Notes: generated from the sequence alone by a model not told the origin. Counted from the first letter of the stretch, positions 10,479-19,600 are shown. The stretch is DNA of 64,000 bases from Psychrilyobacter piezotolerans (GCF_003391055.1 NZ_QUAJ01000016.1:1-64000); one strand, 5' to 3'. A program made the numbers and translations.

Positions 10479-10576
10479 GATATAAACGCTGTGGATTAGT
10501 GTTTTCTCCTAAATTAAAATTTATATTTTAAATATTAGGAGGAAACATACACAAAGCACAGTATCCTTATAATAAC
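10479..10576. repeat. Long interrupted palindrome upstream of the 57-residue gene
   Basis: Nested inverted segments: TATAA/TTATA outermost, then CTGTG/CACAG, then GTGT/ACAC, then a 12-base arm pair (GTTTTCTCCTAA at 10501-10512, TTAGGAGGAAAC at 10535-10546), around an AT-rich inner stem. It would fold as one long RNA or DNA hairpin between the divergent AI-2E-type gene and the small plus-strand gene. It could be a structured 5' leader or a small palindromic mobile repeat. Confidence 0.6.
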
Positions 10577-10601
10577 AAAATATTTTTTAAGAGGTGATTT
10601 T

Positions 10602-10775
10602 ATGTTAGTCGTAATTTATAAAAATGGTGATATATATATCGGACAAAAAGAATTTTATTTAGACAGTAAAAGCGGTACTATCCAGGTAGGAGATAAAACC
10701 ACCGACCTTTCCGATGTCAGTACAATTATAGCCGGTGACAGGACTATCTATGGAGATACTATGGAAGCATTTTAA
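10602..10775 (+). CDS. Small hypothetical protein of 57 residues
   Basis: The frame runs from ATG at 10602 to TAA at 10775, with a GAGGTGA site six bases ahead. The product begins MLVVIYKNGDIYIGQKEFYL and ends YGDTMEAF. It alternates hydrophobic and polar residues with Gly-Asp turns, so it is probably a small all-beta protein, with no signal peptide. A strong terminator follows at once, making it a single-gene unit behind a long palindromic leader. No family is recognised. Codon use resembles the neighbours. Confidence 0.75.
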   Translation: MLVVIYKNGDIYIGQKEFYLDSKSGTIQVGDKTTDLSDVSTIIAGDRTIYGDTMEAF

Positions 10776-10787
10776 CACGAACTTATA

Positions 10788-10816
10788 AAAGAGCAGATTT
10801 TTTTCTGCTCTTTTTT
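10788..10816 (+). terminator. Terminator of the 57-residue gene
   Basis: AAAGAGCAGA and TCTGCTCTTT arms around a T6 loop, followed by a T-rich tract. Confidence 0.9.
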
Positions 10817-10863
10817 TATTTTGTAGGTAAATAGCAAATAAAGCGGTAGATAATTAACACGCG

Positions 10864-10885
10864 GCTGCTAAAACTAAAAAGCAGC
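10864..10885 (+). other. Small hairpin in the ppdK leader
   Basis: GCTGCT and AGCAGC arms with a ten-base A-rich loop, in the roughly 150-base stretch before ppdK. No clear promoter boxes could be fixed here. Confidence 0.3.
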
Positions 10886-10966
10886 TGAAAGTGAAAAATA
10901 CCCATGTAGACCTGAAGATAATAAGGACAAAAGAATAACAAGGATGAAAAAAATCAGCTTAAAAAT

Positions 10967-11200
10967 GAGGGAGGTATCTGGTATGGAGAAGGTTTGTAGG
11001 TTCGCTAATGAGAAAGCCCAGAGTGAAGCAGAGCTTAAAAATTTATTGGGAGGAAAGGGGGCAGATCTAGCTGAGATGGCTAAGAGGGAGGTAATTGATA
11101 TGGGCAAGATTTATCGGTTCGGTAATGGGAAAGCCGATGGTGGAGCAGAGCTTAAAAATTTATTGGGAGGAAAGGGGGCTAACCTAGCTGAGATGGCCAA
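10967..11200 (+). repeat. Tandem 117-bp duplication at the start of ppdK
   Basis: Two units, 10967-11083 and 11084-11200. Each holds a GAGGGAGGTA ribosome binding site, an ATG eight bases later (10983 and 11100), and the first 30-plus codons of PPDK, including the LLGGKGA nucleotide-binding segment. A 36-base core is identical in both; the flanks have diverged. The unit is 39 codons, so the frame is kept. Confidence 0.92.
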
Positions 11201-13805
11201 AATTGGTGTTCCAGTACCTCCTGGATTTACACTGACTACCGAAATGTGTAATTTTTACACTGAATTTGGAGAAGAAGCATTGAAAGATTCCATTTGGAAT
11301 GAAATAAAAGATGGAATTTCCGAGGTTGAAGATATCTTGGGGAAAAAATTCGGGGATTCTAAAAATCCATTATTATTTTCAGTCCGATCCGGAGCCAGAC
11401 AGTCTATGCCTGGGATGATGGATACAGTTTTAAATCTGGGGCTGAACGATGAAATAGTGGAAGGATTAGCTGCTATCACTAATAATCCAAGGTTTGCCTG
11501 GGACTCCTATAGAAGATTTATTCAAATGTATGGAGATGTGGTTCTTGGGATGACACCTGAATCCAAAGAGGATCTTAACCCCTTTGAAAATATAATTGAT
11601 AACTATAAAAAGGAGCTAAAGATAAAAACTGATCTAGACTTTGATGTGCAAAATCTAAGAATATTGGTAGATCGATTTAAAAATATTATATCTGAAAGGA
11701 TGGGGATCGAGTTCCCGCAAGACCCCTATGAACAGTTATGGCTGGCTATATTGGCCGTCTTCAGGAGCTGGATGAATGACAGAGCCATTTCATACAGAGC
11801 TATCGAGGGGATTCCATCTAATTGGGGAACCGCAGTAAATATACAGTCTATGGTCTATGGAAATACAGGCTCTGACTCTGCCACCGGGGTAGCCTTTACA
11901 AGAAATGCCGCTACCGGTGAAAATTATTTTAATGGAGAATTTTTGATAAATGCCCAGGGGGAAGATGTGGTGGCTGGAGTCAGGACTCCATGGCAGATAA
12001 CTAAAAAAGAATCTATTGAATGGGCAATAAGAAATAACATCTCCATGGAAGAAAGGGAAAGGTCTCAGCCTTCTCTGGAAGAACTCATGCCTGAAGTATA
12101 TAAAGAGCTGTATAAAATTCAGACAATATTGGAAGATCATTATAAGGATATGCAGGATATGGAGTTCACAGTGGAAAATAGAAAACTTTGGCTCCTCCAG
12201 ACTAGAACTGGAAAGAGGACTGGTATGGCCATGATAAAGATAGCCATGGATCTCTATAATGAGAATATGATAAATTCAGAGGAAGTCATCAAGAGGATAA
12301 AACTCAGTAAGATCGATGAACTCCTGCATCCGGTATTTGATACCGAAAAAATAAATGTAGATGTCCTTACTCGTGGACTGCCTGCTGCACCAGGAGCTGC
12401 TGTAGGCCAGGTTGTATTCTTTGCTGATGAGGTGGAAAAATATGAAAAAGCCATCTTGGTCAGACTCGAAACTTCCCCCGAAGATATAAATGGTATGAAT
12501 TTAGCTCAAGGATTTCTAACTGTTCGCGGCGGAATGACCTCCCATGCAGCCGTGGTAGCTCGTGGAATGGGAAAATGCTGCATTGCCGGAGCCGGAGAAA
12601 TAGTAATAGACTATAAAAAAAGAATATTTAGAGTAAAGGATAAGGTATTCAAAGAGGGAGATTTTCTGTCTCTCGACGGTAGTACCGGGATGGTTTATGA
12701 AGGTAAACTTATCACCAAAGCTCCTAAATTAGATGAGAATTTTCATCAAATTTTAGAGATTGCAGACAAACTAGCCAGGATGGAGGTCAGGGCAAATGCC
12801 GATACCCCAAAAGATGCTAAAAAAGCAATTGAATTTGGAGCTAAAGGGATAGGTCTCTGCAGAACAGAGCATATGTTCTTTGAAGATGACAAAATCAAGG
12901 CCATGAGGGAGATGATCTTAGCTCCTGACACAGGCGGACGGGAAAAAGCTCTGGCTAAGATGCTCCCCCTCCAAAGGGACGATTTTATAGGCATCTTTGA
13001 AGTTATGAAAGAAAAACCTGTAACCATCAGGTTACTGGACCCGCCCCTCCATGAATTTCTACCGCATACTGTGGAAAAACAGGAGGAGTTAGCTCATGAA
13101 ATTCATGTTCCAGCTGGTAAAATTAGAGAAGCTGTGGAACATCTAAAGGAATCCAATCCAATGTTAGGACACCGTGGGTGCCGTCTGGGAATTACCTATC
13201 CTGAGATCACTGTTATGCAGACTCGGGCTATTATAGAGGCTGCACTGGAGGTTCATTCTAAAGGAATAGATGTCTATCCCGAGATAATGGTTCCCCTGGT
13301 TGGAAAAGTAGAGGAATACAGATTGCAAAAACAACTGATCTTAGATACTATTACAAAGGTCTTTGAAGAGAAAAAAAATAGTGTCAGATATAAGATAGGG
13401 ACTATGATTGAAGTTCCTCGGGCTGCTCTTACAGCAGATAAGATTGCTCTGGAAACAGAATTTTTCTCCTTTGGTACAAATGACCTCACACAGATGACCT
13501 TTGGATATTCTAGAGATGATACAGGAACATTTTTACCTACCTATCTGAAGCAGCAAGTATTGGAGGTTGACCCATTCAAAGTAATAGATACTGAAGGTGT
13601 GGGACAACTCATGGATATTGCCAGCACCAAGGGGCGAAGTGTCAATAAAGATTTAGAGATTGGAATATGCGGAGAACACGGAGGAGAGCCCCACTCTATC
13701 AAATTTGTAAATAGCCTGGGTTTTGACTATGTCAGCTGTTCCCCATACAGGGTTCCTGTAGCAAGATTGGCTGCTGCCAAGGCAGAGATAGATAAAGAAA
13801 ATTAG
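10983..13805 (+). CDS. ppdK: Pyruvate, phosphate dikinase with duplicated N-terminus
   Basis: Interconverts pyruvate + ATP + phosphate and PEP + AMP + PPi. The ATP-grasp domain starts with LLGGKGANLAEMAKIGVPVP. The swivelling phosphohistidine domain has GGMTSHAAVVARGMGK with its catalytic histidine. The C-terminal TIM barrel has GIGLCRTEHMFF and the catalytic-cysteine motif GICGEHGGEP. Two starts are possible. The ATG at 11100 gives 901 residues, near family length. The ATG at 10983 adds a 39-residue copy of the same N-terminus, and both have the same ribosome binding site. An upstream ATG at 10944 has no good site. Either start yields an intact C-terminal enzyme. Confidence 0.95.
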   Translation: MEKVCRFANEKAQSEAELKNLLGGKGADLAEMAKREVIDMGKIYRFGNGKADGGAELKNLLGGKGANLAEMAKIGVPVPPGFTLTTEMCNFYTEFGEEALKDSIWNEIKDGISEVEDILGKKFGDSKNPLLFSVRSGARQSMPGMMDTVLNLGLNDEIVEGLAAITNNPRFAWDSYRRFIQMYGDVVLGMTPESKEDLNPFENIIDNYKKELKIKTDLDFDVQNLRILVDRFKNIISERMGIEFPQDPYEQLWLAILAVFRSWMNDRAISYRAIEGIPSNWGTAVNIQSMVYGNTGSDSATGVAFTRNAATGENYFNGEFLINAQGEDVVAGVRTPWQITKKESIEWAIRNNISMEERERSQPSLEELMPEVYKELYKIQTILEDHYKDMQDMEFTVENRKLWLLQTRTGKRTGMAMIKIAMDLYNENMINSEEVIKRIKLSKIDELLHPVFDTEKINVDVLTRGLPAAPGAAVGQVVFFADEVEKYEKAILVRLETSPEDINGMNLAQGFLTVRGGMTSHAAVVARGMGKCCIAGAGEIVIDYKKRIFRVKDKVFKEGDFLSLDGSTGMVYEGKLITKAPKLDENFHQILEIADKLARMEVRANADTPKDAKKAIEFGAKGIGLCRTEHMFFEDDKIKAMREMILAPDTGGREKALAKMLPLQRDDFIGIFEVMKEKPVTIRLLDPPLHEFLPHTVEKQEELAHEIHVPAGKIREAVEHLKESNPMLGHRGCRLGITYPEITVMQTRAIIEAALEVHSKGIDVYPEIMVPLVGKVEEYRLQKQLILDTITKVFEEKKNSVRYKIGTMIEVPRAALTADKIALETEFFSFGTNDLTQMTFGYSRDDTGTFLPTYLKQQVLEVDPFKVIDTEGVGQLMDIASTKGRSVNKDLEIGICGEHGGEPHSIKFVNSLGFDYVSCSPYRVPVARLAAAKAEIDKEN

Positions 13806-13940
13806 ATAAACCACACCTCTATATAACTTATCATTTTTAGTTTTTTCATAAGAATTTACTTATATATACTAAAGAAAATTAGTATTATTAAATTATTCAC
13901 AAAAGTTATATAATACCTTAAAGCAGTTGAAAGAGCAGAA

Positions 13941-13967
13941 TTGAGAATTAAGATTTTTAATTCTCAA
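13941..13967. other. Hairpin between ppdK and the UPF0324 gene
   Basis: TTGAGAATTAA and TTAATTCTCAA arms around a five-base loop, with only a short T run after it. It is either a weak terminator for ppdK or a leader hairpin of the next gene. Confidence 0.5.
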
Positions 13968-14010
13968 CTTTCCATCATCAGCTTGCTATAGGTTAAATGG
14001 AGGTAAAAAA

Positions 14011-14994
14011 ATGAAAAAAGATATGATTAGCGGATTAACAGCCTGTGTAATTATAGGTATGCTGGCTAAGCTTGCATCTGTAATTCTTCCCCTGGTAGGA
14101 AGTACAAGTTTGGCTATAATAATAGGGATTATTGCAGGGAATACCCTGGCTAAAGATAAAAAATACATTCCTGGGGTGAAGTTTGCAGAAAAAACTATAC
14201 TGCCTGGAGCAATTATGCTTTTAGGAGCTACCCTTCACCTCAGTGCTATAACAAGTTTGGGTATAAAAGGAATATTTTTTATTCTTTTAGAAATTTCTTT
14301 AGTTATCGGAATAAACTTAGTTATTGGAAGATCTTTGGGGTTCAGTAAAAATTTTTCCCTCTTGATGGGAGCTGGAAATGCTGTCTGCGGTTCTTCTGCT
14401 ATTGCTGCCACAGCGCCTGTCTTAGGTGCAAAAGAAGATGAAATTGGAATTCCTGTAGCTGTAATCAATCTCATTGGAACTATATTTATGTTTATATTAC
14501 CTGCAGTTGCATTTAATATCCTGGGGTATACTCCTATGGAAAGTGGCGGACTTATCGGAGGAGGCCTTCAATCAGTAGGCCAGGTTGTTGCTGGAGGCAA
14601 TTTTTTAGGAGAAGAAACAGGTAAGTTTTCCATTTTATTTAAAATGATCAGAATCAGCATGTTAGGAGGAGTAGTTTTGATCTTCTCCCTTATGAACAAT
14701 AAAAATTTAAACAATATCAATCCTAAAAAAAATAAATTACCTGTTCCACCATTTATAATCGGATTCATTCTCCTCAGTATCTTAGCTACCCTGGGGTTTC
14801 TTAACAATCAAATGAGGAATATTTTAGGATTCCTCAGCAATAACCTGTTATTAGTTGCCATGGCAGGAATAGGAATGAGGGTGAAATTTAAGGAATTACT
14901 CAGTGAAGGACCCAAAGCTTTATTGTTTGGAATAATAGCTATGTTCTCCCAAATTGCCCTATTGATAATTTTGATAAAATTAATATTAAAATAG
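14011..14994 (+). CDS. UPF0324/YeiH-family putative anion exporter
   Basis: A 327-residue membrane protein with about ten hydrophobic segments. It carries the family hallmark GAGNAVCGSSAIAATAPVLGA near residue 120 and the GGGLQSVGQVVAGG glycine-rich segment. Members are annotated as putative sulfate or sulfonate exporters; direct evidence for this is limited. The ATG follows TGGAGGT. It stands between ppdK and the EIIA-CBS gene on the plus strand; hairpins on both sides suggest its own transcript. Confidence 0.85.
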   Translation: MKKDMISGLTACVIIGMLAKLASVILPLVGSTSLAIIIGIIAGNTLAKDKKYIPGVKFAEKTILPGAIMLLGATLHLSAITSLGIKGIFFILLEISLVIGINLVIGRSLGFSKNFSLLMGAGNAVCGSSAIAATAPVLGAKEDEIGIPVAVINLIGTIFMFILPAVAFNILGYTPMESGGLIGGGLQSVGQVVAGGNFLGEETGKFSILFKMIRISMLGGVVLIFSLMNNKNLNNINPKKNKLPVPPFIIGFILLSILATLGFLNNQMRNILGFLSNNLLLVAMAGIGMRVKFKELLSEGPKALLFGIIAMFSQIALLIILIKLILK

Positions 14995-15038
14995 AGTAAA
15001 AAAAATCAAAATAAATTGTATAATAGAATAGAAAATAG

Positions 15039-15070
15039 AGATAGAGAAAAAATACTTTTTCTCTATTTCA
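15039..15070 (+). terminator. Possible terminator after the UPF0324 gene
   Basis: ATAGAGAAAAA and TTTTTCTCTAT arms with an ATAC loop, followed by a short T/C run. Its closeness to the next start means it could also act in that gene's leader. Confidence 0.5.
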
Positions 15071-15092
15071 AATAAAAATTTGGGGGTTATAT

Positions 15093-16016
15093 ATGAAATT
15101 ATCAAGTTATCTAAATCCTAAGTGTATCTACTTAAATTTAGAGGGAGATACCAAGGAAGATATCATCGGTCAGATGATCGACAATACGGCTAAATACGAC
15201 AAAACATTCAATGAATCTGTGGATCTAATAAGGAAATCAGTTTTTACCAGGGAAGCCGAGGTTTCTACAGCCATGGGGAGCGGAATTGCTATCCCTCATG
15301 CCAGGGTGGATGGATATGACGATATCCTGATATCTATCGGTATCATGAAGGAACCTATTGAATGCGATATGGCTGATATGAGAAATAAAGATCTGGTAAA
15401 AATATTCTTTCTGATCACTGCTGAAACTTTAAAGAATAAGGTTATCTTAAAGATCATGTCTTCTATCACTAAGATAGCTGTCAAAGATAAGCTCTTGTTG
15501 GAAAAAATAAAAAATGCCAAGAGTCCGGACGAAGTCTATGATCTTTTAAGTCATATCAATGTAAAGATCGAAAATAAGATCACAGCTGAAGATGTTATGG
15601 ACCCCACAATAAAACCGGTGAGTCCGTACGATACCCTGGACGATATAGCCAGAAGGCTTATCACAGAGGAGAAACCTGGATTCCCAGTAGTGGATGATAA
15701 TGGATATTTCCTGGGAGAGATGACCGAAAGAGAGCTCATCTCCTTCGGTATGCCCGACTACACCTCGGTAATGGACGACTTAAATTTCTTCACCATAGGT
15801 GAGCCCTTTGAGGAATATCTAAAAAATGAAAAAACAGCCAGAATTGAAGATATTTACAGAAAAAAAACACCAGTTGTAGACAGAAAAACTCCTATAATGG
15901 AAATATGCCTGCTCATGGTAAACAAAGGCTTTACCAGAATATATGTGGTTGAAAATGGTAAATATTACGGTACAATTTTGAGATCACATATAATCAAAAA
16001 AGTTTTACACATATAA
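15093..16016 (+). CDS. PTS EIIA-like domain fused to a CBS pair
   Basis: A 307-residue soluble protein. Residues 1-150 resemble the fructose/mannitol-type PTS EIIA domain; STAMGSGIAIPHARV contains the histidine that accepts phosphate from HPr. Residues 170-305 form two CBS motifs (AEDVMDPTIKPVSPYDTLDD; KKTPVVDRKTPIMEICLLM), which commonly bind adenine nucleotides. No EIIB or EIIC lies nearby. The next gene is an ion-transporter-like permease, so this is probably a regulator that reports PTS phosphorylation and energy state to that permease. That role is inferred from context. Confidence 0.85.
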   Translation: MKLSSYLNPKCIYLNLEGDTKEDIIGQMIDNTAKYDKTFNESVDLIRKSVFTREAEVSTAMGSGIAIPHARVDGYDDILISIGIMKEPIECDMADMRNKDLVKIFFLITAETLKNKVILKIMSSITKIAVKDKLLLEKIKNAKSPDEVYDLLSHINVKIENKITAEDVMDPTIKPVSPYDTLDDIARRLITEEKPGFPVVDDNGYFLGEMTERELISFGMPDYTSVMDDLNFFTIGEPFEEYLKNEKTARIEDIYRKKTPVVDRKTPIMEICLLMVNKGFTRIYVVENGKYYGTILRSHIIKKVLHI

Positions 16017-16080
16017 GTGGGCTGATAAATTTAAAATTACCAACATACGAGCACCAAATTTATAAAAATAGGCGGGCTGT

Positions 16081-16108
16081 TTGACAAAACGACCCACCAA
16101 AATATATA
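16081..16108 (+). promoter_or_regulatory. Possible promoter of the permease gene
   Basis: TTGACA (16081-16086) and TATATA (16103-16108), 16 bases apart, 20 bases ahead of the permease ATG. It would allow expression apart from the EIIA-CBS gene. Confidence 0.5.
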
Positions 16109-16127
16109 AGTTTAGGAGGAAAGAAAG

Positions 16128-17402
16128 ATGCAGTTAGCAATAGGTTTAATCATATTTATAACGACATTTTATTTGATAATAACAGAAAAAGTCCCGGGGC
16201 CCATAGCCACTCTTTTAGGAGGATTATCCATGGCATTACTCGGGATTATAAATGAACACGAAGCACTCAATGCCATCGGCTCCAGACTGGAAATAATCCT
16301 CCTGCTGGTAGGGATGATGATCATCGTTAGTTTTGTCTCTGAAACAGGAGTATTTCAATATTTGGCATTAAAGGTAGCACAATTGGTTAAGGGAGAACCA
16401 TTTCCATTGCTGGTACTTCTGGCAGTAATAACTGCATTCTGTTCAGCATTTTTGGACAATGTAACCACCCTCTTACTCATGGCACCGGTATCTATCTTAC
16501 TGGCTAACCAGCTTAAGTTGGATCCATTCCCATACATTATGACCCTCATAATGTCTGCCAATATTGGTGGATTAGCTACCCTTATAGGTGATCCTACCCA
16601 GCTTATTATAGGATCAGAGGGTAAAATCGGATTCAATAATTTCATGGCAAACACAGCTCCAATTGCTATCATTTCCATGATTGTGCTGATAATTACAGTC
16701 TATTTTATGTACGGTAGAAAGATGGTTGTCTCCAGAGACTTAAAAGCCAGAGTCATGGAAATGGATGCGTCCAGATCCTTAAAAAACATGAAATTGCTGC
16801 AGGAATCTGCTACTATCTTTGCCACAGTAATCTTTGGATTTTTGATGAATAACTTCATCGATAGGGGACTGGCAATAATAGCTCTCAGTGGTGCAGTTAT
16901 ATTGATACTAATAACTAAAAGAGATCCTGTAGAAGTATTCAAAGATGTGGGATGGGATACCTTGTTTTTCTTCATGGGACTATTCATGTTAGTACAGGGG
17001 ATGGAAGCCACAGGTCTCGTGGATATTGTCGGACACAGTATTATAAAACACACCAAGGGAAATTTCCCATTGGCTGTGAGTATGATATTGTGGGTATCGG
17101 CATTATTCAGCTCGGTAATTGGAAATGTAGCCAATGCAGCCACGGTATCCAAGATAATTCATTTTATGATTCCCAGTTTTAAAGGTATGAACACTACAAC
17201 ATTTTGGTGGGCACTTTCCATGGGATCACTCCTGGGAGGAAATATCACCCTCCTGGCATCGGCAACCAATGTGGTGGCTGTAAGTTCAGCCGCGAAGGCA
17301 GGATGTAGGATAACTTTTGGTAAGTTTCTGAAATTCAGCTTCATCATAACTGTTCTGACCTTAGTTACAGCAAATATCTATCTATGGATTAGATATTTTT
17401 AG
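16128..17402 (+). CDS. NhaD/ArsB-type (SLC13/CitMHS-like) ion permease
   Basis: A 424-residue inner-membrane transporter with about eleven hydrophobic segments. The conserved cores are SAFLDNVTTLLLMAPV (about residue 107) and GDPTQLIIGSEGKIGFNNFM in the first half, and FSSVIGNVANAATVSKI plus GSLLGGNITLLASATNVV in the second, forming the usual inverted pair of re-entrant loops. Family members move Na+/H+, arsenite or di/tricarboxylates; the substrate is not readable. A GGAGGAAA site precedes the ATG. It pairs with the EIIA-CBS gene upstream. Confidence 0.88.
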   Translation: MQLAIGLIIFITTFYLIITEKVPGPIATLLGGLSMALLGIINEHEALNAIGSRLEIILLLVGMMIIVSFVSETGVFQYLALKVAQLVKGEPFPLLVLLAVITAFCSAFLDNVTTLLLMAPVSILLANQLKLDPFPYIMTLIMSANIGGLATLIGDPTQLIIGSEGKIGFNNFMANTAPIAIISMIVLIITVYFMYGRKMVVSRDLKARVMEMDASRSLKNMKLLQESATIFATVIFGFLMNNFIDRGLAIIALSGAVILILITKRDPVEVFKDVGWDTLFFFMGLFMLVQGMEATGLVDIVGHSIIKHTKGNFPLAVSMILWVSALFSSVIGNVANAATVSKIIHFMIPSFKGMNTTTFWWALSMGSLLGGNITLLASATNVVAVSSAAKAGCRITFGKFLKFSFIITVLTLVTANIYLWIRYF

Positions 17403-17420
17403 AGATTAAACAAGTGATAC

Positions 17421-17452
17421 AAAAAAAAGTCGTGAAATTCACGACTTTTTTT
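17421..17452. terminator. Bidirectional terminator between the permease gene and speB
   Basis: GTCGTG/CACGAC stem flanked by A8 and T7. It serves the plus-strand permease gene and the minus-strand spe operon, which converge here. Confidence 0.9.
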
Positions 17453-18299
17453 ATACCATGGTCAAAACTACTTCCCGTAAAACCTTGCAGGCTGTAGCTG
17501 TAGAAGCTCCACTGGTATCATAGCTGGGAGAAAGTTCTACTATATCTCCCCCTACTACATTTAATTTTTCAAACTCTTTTATCCCATCCATCATCTCTTT
17601 GAATGTAATTCCTCCCGGCTCCGGTGTCCCGGTCCCTGGAAATATAGAGGGATCTAAAATATCCAAATCAATAGTAATATACACAGGAACATCTTTTAGT
17701 TTGTCTACAATTTCACTTAATGTATTCATAGAATATTTTTCCATATAGGTATGATCCTTTGCCCATAGGAACTCTTCCTTGCATCCAGATCTAATACCAA
17801 ATTGATAGATCTTTCCGTCTCCTAAAAAATCCCAACAACGTCTAATCACCGAAGCATGAGAAAATTGTTCTCCCATATAGTCTGCCCTCAAGTCTGCATG
17901 TGCATCCAGATGAATAACATGAAGATTAGGATATTTTTCATAGACAGCTTTTATTGACCCATAGGAAACCAGGTGTTCCCCTCCTACCATAAATGGAACT
18001 TTATCATCTTTTAATATTTCTTCAGTATATTTATATATACTATCTAAAACAGCCCCTGGATTTCCAAATGAAAATTCCAGATCTCCCCCATCAAAAACTT
18101 TATAATTTTCTAAATCTTTTTCTAAATAAGGGCTGTAAGTTTCCAATCCGTAAGATTCTCTCCTCATTACTTCTGGAGCAAACCTGGTACCAGGTCGAAA
18201 AGATGTTGTCCCGTCAAAGGGAGCACCAAAGACTACTATTTTGGATTCATCATATTCATTATCAAATCCAATAAAAGTAGAAATATTCTTATTTTTCAC
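17451..18299 (-). CDS. speB: Agmatinase
   Basis: A 282-residue ureohydrolase that splits agmatine to putrescine and urea. The manganese ligands are visible in GGEHLVSYG, HLDAHADLR and ITIDLDILDPSIFPGTGTPE, in the order normal for the family. The agmatinase call rests on these plus context: it is the last gene of speA-speD-speE-speB. The start is a GTG with AAGGAG about ten bases ahead and overlaps the end of speE by 11 bases. Confidence 0.95.
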   Translation of the reverse strand: MKNKNISTFIGFDNEYDESKIVVFGAPFDGTTSFRPGTRFAPEVMRRESYGLETYSPYLEKDLENYKVFDGGDLEFSFGNPGAVLDSIYKYTEEILKDDKVPFMVGGEHLVSYGSIKAVYEKYPNLHVIHLDAHADLRADYMGEQFSHASVIRRCWDFLGDGKIYQFGIRSGCKEEFLWAKDHTYMEKYSMNTLSEIVDKLKDVPVYITIDLDILDPSIFPGTGTPEPGGITFKEMMDGIKEFEKLNVVGGDIVELSPSYDTSGASTATACKVLREVVLTMV

Positions 18300-19146
18300 C
18301 CTCTAACATCTCCTTAACATAGTTCGGTAATGCAAAGCACCCTCTGTGCAGTTCCGAATTATAGTACCTAGTTTTTATATTTAATTTTTCCCATTCTTCC
18401 GGCTTATGATCTTTTATAGGATCAAATTTTTTAGATGCAAATCCAAATAACCAGTGTCCAGAAGGGTAAGTAGGCTGATGAAATTGATATACCTTAGCTA
18501 TTGGAAAAGTATCCAATATTTTTCTATGAGCTTTCTGCATCTCTTTAGAAAACTTTTCAAAATATGGAGATTCATGCTGGTTTATCAGGATTCCTTCTTC
18601 TCCCAATACTCTGAAGCAGTTATTGTAAAATTCTGTTGTAAATAATCCCTCTCCTACAGATATTGGATCGGTAGAATCTACTAAAATAAGGTCATATTCC
18701 CCGGATTCTGCCTCTTCTACAAATTTTAACCCGTCTTCAAAATACATCGTTACTCTGGGATCAGTTAATTTATCTGCTGTAACAGGTAAAAATTGCTGGG
18801 ATAATCTTACTACTCTTTCATCTATTTCTACCATATCTATTTTTTCTATATTTTTATATCTAGTTAATTCCCTGACAGTTCCACCGTCACCGGCACCAAT
18901 AACCAATACTTTTTTTACCTTTGGATTAGTTGCCATGGCTACATGGGTAATCATATCATGATAGATAAATTCATCTTTTTCCGTCACCATCATAAGACCG
19001 TCTAAAGTAAAAAATTTACCATATTCTTCCGATTCAAAAAAATCTATTTTTTGAAACTCACTCATCTCACTGTGAAGATGATTTTTTACCTTAATTGAAA
19101 ATCTTGTGTTTTCAGTCCAGTTTTCTGTATACCATAAATCTAACAT
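18289..19146 (-). CDS. speE: Spermidine synthase (polyamine aminopropyltransferase)
   Basis: A 285-residue class I methyltransferase-like enzyme. It moves the aminopropyl group of decarboxylated S-adenosylmethionine to putrescine. Key segments are LWYTENWTENTRFSIKV at the start, VLVIGAGDGGTVRELTRY (dcSAM site) and ILVDSTDPISVGEGLFTTEF with the catalytic aspartate. The start at 19146 is set by GGAGGG directly ahead of ATG. SpeD supplies its co-substrate and SpeB its acceptor. Confidence 0.97.
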   Translation of the reverse strand: MLDLWYTENWTENTRFSIKVKNHLHSEMSEFQKIDFFESEEYGKFFTLDGLMMVTEKDEFIYHDMITHVAMATNPKVKKVLVIGAGDGGTVRELTRYKNIEKIDMVEIDERVVRLSQQFLPVTADKLTDPRVTMYFEDGLKFVEEAESGEYDLILVDSTDPISVGEGLFTTEFYNNCFRVLGEEGILINQHESPYFEKFSKEMQKAHRKILDTFPIAKVYQFHQPTYPSGHWLFGFASKKFDPIKDHKPEEWEKLNIKTRYYNSELHRGCFALPNYVKEMLEGEK

Positions 19147-19165
19147 AATTCCCTCCAATTTTCCT

Positions 19166-19600
19166 CTAATAATTAATTGTTTCCTGGTCCTCTTCCGGCT
19201 TGAAAGTTACCTTTCCTAATTCTTCAGGGTGGAATTTTCTGATTTTTTCTACCATTCCCCTAGGAATTTCCATAGATTCACTTCTATCTGCTCCAAATAC
19301 ACCCTCTAAAAAATCAAAAGCTGTCCATGGGTTTATCTTGTCTCCGCATGTAAATACATCTACTGCAGCATACCCATATTCCGGCCAAGTATGAATAGCC
19401 AGGTGAGATTCAGAGATAATAACAGCTCCAGATACTCCATATGGATTAAAGTGGTGAAATACCGAATTAACTATAGTCGCGTTTGCTATCTTTGCAGCCT
19501 TATTCATATATTTTTCAATAAGTTCAGGACTAGCTAAAGTCTCCTCATTACAATTATAAAATTCTATCAAAATATGTCTTCCTAAAGTTTCTAATTTCAT
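19166..19600 (-). CDS. speD: S-adenosylmethionine decarboxylase proenzyme
   Basis: A 144-residue proenzyme of the short bacterial (SpeH/SpeD1B) class. It cleaves itself between Glu64 and Ser65 in IISESHLAIHTWPEYG; Ser65 becomes the pyruvoyl group that decarboxylates SAM. The later VDVFTCGDKINPW holds the conserved cysteine. The protein is slightly longer than the commonest members, with a Glu-rich tail. The ATG overlaps the speA stop codon by 4 bases. Confidence 0.96.
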   Translation of the reverse strand: MKLETLGRHILIEFYNCNEETLASPELIEKYMNKAAKIANATIVNSVFHHFNPYGVSGAVIISESHLAIHTWPEYGYAAVDVFTCGDKINPWTAFDFLEGVFGADRSESMEIPRGMVEKIRKFHPEELGKVTFKPEEDQETINY

